The notes beneath the pieces are model-generated. The model was not told where the DNA came from. It saw nothing but the letters and a program-made list of their open reading frames with translations, and searched no databases. A program made the position numbers and the translations under genes. From an uncultured Spirochaetaceae bacterium (GTDB lineage Bacteria > Spirochaetota > Spirochaetia > Sphaerochaetales > Sphaerochaetaceae), in NCBI GenBank assembly GCA_946410375.1, contig CAMKAB010000024.1:1-9452 (forward strand): DNA of 9,452 nucleotides. Reading direction: 5' to 3'. Below, one piece after another: positions 6,839 through 9,452 of the stretch (positions within the stretch are counted from its first letter, which is position 1; every line of letters starts with the position of its first letter).

Positions 6839-7276
6839 TTACTCCACTGCTACAAGCTTTGCGTTTTCCGCACCTTCCGTTTTTTCTATTTTCTCCAAAA
6901 GGTCGGTGAGGCTTATATTCATTCCCGAAATGTCCACCGACACGGTGACGCTTGCTTTTCCTCGAATCGGCAGAGACTGGGTGATTGTGAGTATGCTTCC
7001 GTTTGCTGAAGAAATACAGGACAACACCGCATTCAGAACGCCGCTTTCGTGTGTGAGAAGCATTGAGATAACCGCATTTCGCGCCCTTGCGCTTTCGTAG
7101 GGCTCCATAACGAAATCTTTGTATTTATAAAAAGTGCTTCTGGAAATGCCTGCTTCCTTAACTGCGGCGCTCACGTTTTTTGAACGCCCGGATTCCAAAA
7201 GACGCTTCGCCCGGAGAACTCCGTCCAAACAGTCCGGTAAAATGCTTTTGTGGACATATAAATAGTCGCTTTCCAA
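6839..7276 (-). CDS. PheB-like ACT-domain protein (UPF0735/COG4492 family)
   Basis: Small stand-alone amino-acid-sensing protein. Residues about 34-56 (VSAAVKEAGISRSTFYKYKDF) form a predicted helix-turn-helix-like segment typical of this family. Residues about 67-145 are an ACT domain with the signature GVLNAVLSCISSANGSILTITQSLPIRG. I prefer the TTG start at 7276 because AAGGAG (7283-7288) lies 6 nt upstream and it gives 145 residues, close to the usual ~147. An upstream TTG at 7303 would add nine residues that overlap the SD. In Bacillus and Clostridia, relatives sit beside pheA or hom. Here it is divergent from hom and upstream of thrC, so it may sense an aspartate-family amino acid or act with the ACT-less Hom. 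The ligand and mechanism are not known to me. Confidence 0.88.
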   Translation of the reverse strand: MESDYLYVHKSILPDCLDGVLRAKRLLESGRSKNVSAAVKEAGISRSTFYKYKDFVMEPYESARARNAVISMLLTHESGVLNAVLSCISSANGSILTITQSLPIRGKASVTVSVDISGMNISLTDLLEKIEKTEGAENAKLVAVE

Positions 7277-7365
7277 TGTTCGCTCCTTTTCCGCCTTTGA
7301 CAACGGGCTTTAAAACGGATGTTCGGATAATTCGTTCTAACGTAACAATTACCGCATACGCAACG

Positions 7366-7394
7366 TGTAAAAAAATTTCAAATCCTATTGTCAA
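7366..7394 (-). promoter_or_regulatory. Candidate leftward promoter for the ACT gene / thrC
   Basis: On the minus strand an exact -35 TTGACA (7389-7394) is followed after 17 nt by TTTACA (7366-7371), a poor -10. It faces the ACT gene, about 90 nt from its start. Only the -35 is convincing. Confidence 0.35.
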
Positions 7395-7429
7395 AATTTC
7401 TCTGTTATGATATTGTGTTTCTTAAATAA

Positions 7430-7466
7430 AAACAAGTGTTTTTAAATTAAAAACAAAATTTAATTG
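7430..7466. repeat. Overlapping AT-rich dyads in the divergent hom/ACT region
   Basis: Three mutually exclusive hairpins overlap here: AAAAACA-AG-TGTTTTT; the near-perfect palindrome GTTTTTAA-A-TTAAAAAC; and TTAAATT-N8-AATTTAA. They lie about 20 nt downstream of a -10-like TATGAT (7406-7411), which lacks a correctly spaced -35. They may be an operator or simply a flexible AT-rich site between divergent promoters. Confidence 0.35.
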
Positions 7467-7512
7467 ATTTCGTTTGTTCCGGAGATAAGGAAAAGAGGTC
7501 CCGGTAGTTTTT

Positions 7513-7614
7513 ATGCTCTCTTATTCGGGTGAAATGCGAGGCGGATTTAGCGGACCGCAATTCCCCCTGAAAGGTTCTTTTCCGAATGCTTTACGAACAG
7601 GCGGATTGAGGTGA
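7513..7614 (+). other. 33-codon upstream ORF ending at the hom start
   Basis: An ATG at 7513 opens a frame of 33 codons whose TGA (7612-7614) lies between the hom SD (GAGG, 7608-7611) and the hom ATG (7617). Translation of it would reach the hom SD, so coupling is possible. It has no well-placed SD for its first ATG; an internal ATG at 7534 has GGGTG just upstream. The peptide (starting MLSYSGEMRGGFSGP) resembles nothing I know and is not Thr/Ile-rich, unlike the E. coli thr leader. Low confidence that it is translated. Confidence 0.2.
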
Positions 7615-7616
7615 AT

Positions 7617-8741
7617 ATGCTGGTTTCAATGCTTGGTTGCGGAGTGGTGGGACTCGGAGTCTACAACATCATAAAAGAATCGGAAGATTTTAAGATTGCG
7701 AATGTTTTGGTGCGTCCGGTGGAAAAAGACGTTGTGCCTGAAACGGTTTTCAACATTGACGACATAGTATCCGATAATTCCGAAGTTGTTCTTGAATGTA
7801 TGGGCGGTGTGGACTTCGCTTATATGTGCGCGGAAAAGTGTATCGGCGCAGGAAAGAGTTTTATCACGTCCAATAAGGCGCTTGTGGCGGCAAAAGGATT
7901 GGAGCTTTCCCGTCTTGCGGAGGAAAAAGGTGTGAGTTTTCTTTTCAGCGCGGCGTGCGGAGGGGCGATTCCCGTTTTGCACAATATCAGCGTGGCGAGG
8001 GAAACGGACAGAATCCTTAATTGCGGCGGCATTCTGAACGGTACGACCAATTTTATCCTGTCTTCCCTTCGCGAAGGAAAATTCGTGTCTTACAAAGAGG
8101 CGCTTGACGAGGCGAAAAAACTCGGTTATGCGGAGGCGGATCCTACGGCTGATGTTTCGGGAATGGACACTATGCGAAAGGTGATTCTTTTGAGCGCGGT
8201 GGCGTTCGGGAAATTGCCGGTGGACGGATACTCGGTTGAAGGCATTGAGAACATAGACCTCTGTCCGTATAAATACAAAAGGGATGAATACACGGTGAAG
8301 CTTATCGGGCGTGCGAAACATAATGAGGACGGCTCTGTTACGGCATATGTGGAACCCGCTATTTTTAAGACTAATTCCACGTTCGGTAGCGTTAATTCCA
8401 ATTTCAATATGGCGTTCTACACCGGCGAGAACAGCGGAAGAATCAGTATTTTCGGTCAGGGGGCGGGCAGAGTGCCTACTGCAAGCGCAATGATGAGGGA
8501 TCTTACCGAAATTCTTCGTACGGTGAAAGGCTCTCGGAGCGTGATGATAAGCGAGAGTTGCGAGGGTGTTTCGGTGATGAATGAAGCGGAGAAGCATAAT
8601 TACATTCTTGCTTTTAAAGGTGAAAAACCGGAGTTTACCGAGCCTGTGAGTGTTGCTTTTATGCATAGTCGCGTGAAAAAAGAGCGTGAGAGCGGCAGAG
8701 AGTGTTTTTTTGCGGCATTTTATGAGAACGCGGAAGTCTGA
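7617..8741 (+). CDS. hom: Homoserine dehydrogenase, short form without a recognisable ACT domain
   Basis: Reduces aspartate semialdehyde to homoserine with NAD(P)H. The N-terminal Rossmann motif is GCGVVGLG (G7/G9/G12). SNKALVA holds the conserved K87, GILNGTTNFIL follows at 138-148, and the signature EADPTADVSGMDTMRKV carries D179, D184 and K188, the catalytic/substrate residues. The catalytic domain ends with GQGAGRVPTASAMMRDL. I start it at ATG 7617, which has GAGG 5 nt upstream (the GTG at 7611 overlaps that SD), giving 374 residues. Many Firmicutes Hom proteins are ~430 with a C-terminal ACT domain. Here only ~70 residues follow the catalytic core and I see no ACT signature. The usual EAxVGGGIP-type motif reads SAACGGAIP (111-119), with Ser for the conserved Glu. 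Divergent from the ACT gene and upstream of lysC. Confidence 0.94.
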   Translation: MLVSMLGCGVVGLGVYNIIKESEDFKIANVLVRPVEKDVVPETVFNIDDIVSDNSEVVLECMGGVDFAYMCAEKCIGAGKSFITSNKALVAAKGLELSRLAEEKGVSFLFSAACGGAIPVLHNISVARETDRILNCGGILNGTTNFILSSLREGKFVSYKEALDEAKKLGYAEADPTADVSGMDTMRKVILLSAVAFGKLPVDGYSVEGIENIDLCPYKYKRDEYTVKLIGRAKHNEDGSVTAYVEPAIFKTNSTFGSVNSNFNMAFYTGENSGRISIFGQGAGRVPTASAMMRDLTEILRTVKGSRSVMISESCEGVSVMNEAEKHNYILAFKGEKPEFTEPVSVAFMHSRVKKERESGRECFFAAFYENAEV

Positions 8742-8750
8742 TAGCCTCGG

Positions 8751-8777
8751 GTGCGCGGGTTTGCAGACGGATGCGGA
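8751..8777 (+). repeat. 27-bp interspersed repeat, copy 1
   Basis: Begins GTGCGCGGGTTTG and ends ACGGATGCGGA; identical over 27 bp to the copies at 8858-8884 and 8896-8922. It starts 9 bp after the hom stop codon. A degenerate fragment (TTGCGGGTTCGCGGGTTTTT) follows at 8780-8799. Confidence 0.9.
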
Positions 8778-8857
8778 GGTTGCGGGTTCGCGGGTTTTTA
8801 ATATGTACGTAGGCGGTTTTGCGGATTCGGTATTGAAGCCTGCGGAAATATCTTTGA

Positions 8858-8884
8858 GTGCGCGGGTTTGCAGACGGATGCGGA
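8858..8884 (+). repeat. 27-bp interspersed repeat, copy 2
   Basis: Exact copy of the 27-bp unit, in the same orientation as copy 1. Copies 2 and 3 start only 38 bp apart, leaving an 11-bp unrelated spacer. Confidence 0.9.
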
Positions 8885-8895
8885 AACATCTTCTG

Positions 8896-8922
8896 GTGCG
8901 CGGGTTTGCAGACGGATGCGGA
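8896..8922 (+). repeat. 27-bp interspersed repeat, copy 3
   Basis: Exact copy in the same orientation, followed by AGTTTTTTG. Identity with copy 2 extends one base further (an A after the unit) and then drifts, so the 27-bp block is the conserved core. Confidence 0.9.
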
Positions 8923-9054
8923 AGTTTTTTGTTTGCTGAACCGTGAACGTGCGTATATGACGGAAATGAAGCTGTGCAATGCGGGAAAACCGCAAAATGA
9001 AAGAGAAACCTGACAGTAAGCGGCAGTGATAGAGAAGAAAAAGGGAGTTTTAGA

Positions 9055-9452
9055 GTGTTGAAAGTAGCGAAATTCGGTGGGTCGTCGGTATCCGATGCAA
9101 ACCAGTTCAGAAAAGTGAAAAATATAGTGGAAAGCGACCCGTCACGGCGAATTGTTGTGGCGTCCGCATGCGGAAAAAGGAGCAAGGAAGACCATAAAAT
9201 GACGGATCTCCTGTATCTTTGCCATGCGCATGTAACATACGGGGTGTCTCCCGATGAGATTTTCAAGAGCATAGAAACGCGTTTTATTGAAATCAGAGAC
9301 TCTCTCGGTATTTCGTATCGCATTGAAGATGACCTGAACGCGTTCAAGGCGCGATTGAACAGGGATATGTCGGTGGATGAACTTGTTTCCCGCGGAGAGT
9401 ACTTCACAAGCAGGCTATTGGCTGAGTTCCTGGGATTTTATTTCCTGGATGC
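9055..9452 (+). CDS. lysC: Aspartokinase, N-terminal part (runs off the window)
   Basis: Phosphorylates aspartate, the committed step to lysine, threonine and methionine. The first 132 codons are visible. KFGGSSV (K6-V12) is the ATP/aspartate-binding signature of the kinase domain. IVVASACGKRSKEDHKMTDLL corresponds to the family's SAPGKR...KVTDLL segment, with Cys in place of the usual Pro. ELVSRGEYFTSRLLAEFLG is the conserved Glu-containing motif in a form typical of Clostridia. I start at GTG 9055 because GGGAG (9043-9047) lies 7 nt upstream; the next codon is TTG, also possible. The frame is open to the window edge, so the C-terminal ACT domains are not visible. It lies 313 bp downstream of hom on the same strand. 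Confidence 0.93.
   Translation, partial: MLKVAKFGGSSVSDANQFRKVKNIVESDPSRRIVVASACGKRSKEDHKMTDLLYLCHAHVTYGVSPDEIFKSIETRFIEIRDSLGISYRIEDDLNAFKARLNRDMSVDELVSRGEYFTSRLLAEFLGFYFLD

Larger units (their letters stand above)
8742..9054. other. Repeat-bearing hom-lysC intergenic region
   Basis: A 313-bp gap without a convincing gene. The left part is filled by the 27-bp repeats. The right part has a small hairpin TGCGG-GAAAA-CCGCA (8986-9000 region) and an 18-codon ORF beginning ATGACGGAAATG without an SD. Frames crossing the repeats on both strands give repetitive Arg/Pro/Ala peptides that simply mirror the repeats. No terminator with a U-tract after hom was found, so hom-lysC co-transcription is possible. 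Confidence 0.5.

Noticed and set aside
7277..7303. Upstream TTG start for the ACT protein
   Set aside because: It would place the good AAGGAG SD inside the coding region and add nine residues not seen in the family.
7530..7575. T-box antiterminator before hom (GGCGGATTTAGCGGACCGC region)
   Set aside because: It lacks the conserved GGTGGNACCGCG core and no terminator hairpin with a U-tract follows.
8751..8922. CRISPR array
   Set aside because: Only three 27-bp copies at irregular spacing (107 and 38 bp), one spacer just 11 bp, and no cas gene.
7626..9407. 593-residue minus-strand open frame
   Set aside because: It is antisense to hom and lysC, has composition rich in Arg/Ser/His/Phe without any family motif, and runs through the intergenic repeats; it is a shadow of the plus-strand genes.

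Overview
The window reads as chromosomal DNA of an anaerobic, fermentative bacterium, most probably a Clostridia-type Firmicute. This is an inference from three things seen in the sequence: a modular [FeFe] hydrogenase, a PheB/COG4492-type stand-alone ACT protein (a family I know mainly from Firmicutes), and a LysC N-terminus with the Clostridia-like SRGEY segment. The species cannot be named. GTG and TTG starts are frequent, and every main gene has a recognisable Shine-Dalgarno (SD) sequence.

Left third (1-3822, minus strand): a two-gene hydrogenase operon. A near-consensus promoter (TTGACA-N17-TAAAAT, 3793-3821) drives a 609-residue fusion protein. It joins the C-terminal 4Fe-4S domain of NuoF/HydB to a GltD-like FeS/FAD/NAD(P) oxidoreductase. 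Its stop codon overlaps the start of a 586-residue [FeFe] hydrogenase carrying the full set of FeS clusters. The two proteins probably form an NAD(P)H-linked hydrogenase that lacks the usual FMN-containing NuoF and NuoE-type subunits.

Middle and right (3936-9452): an aspartate-family/threonine cluster built around a divergent intergenic region at 7277-7616. Leftward run a PheB-like ACT protein, threonine synthase (thrC) and thrH, ending at a clear intrinsic terminator (3936-3962). Rightward run homoserine dehydrogenase (hom) and the start of aspartokinase (lysC), which leaves the window at 9452. No homoserine kinase (thrB) is present. ThrH, known from Pseudomonas to move phosphate from phosphoserine to homoserine, would fill that step, giving LysC -> (Asd, not here) -> Hom -> ThrH -> ThrC.

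The oddities most worth attention are a cysteine-rich insert in threonine synthase; the NuoF-C/GltD fusion paired with the hydrogenase; a short Hom without a recognisable ACT domain next to a stand-alone ACT protein; three exact copies of a 27-bp repeat between hom and lysC; a degenerate repeat family between thrC and thrH; and a structured leader with a 33-codon upstream ORF before hom. No rRNA, tRNA, transposase, CRISPR array or phage gene was seen. No completely unknown system is evident; the novelty lies in variant architectures of known pathways.
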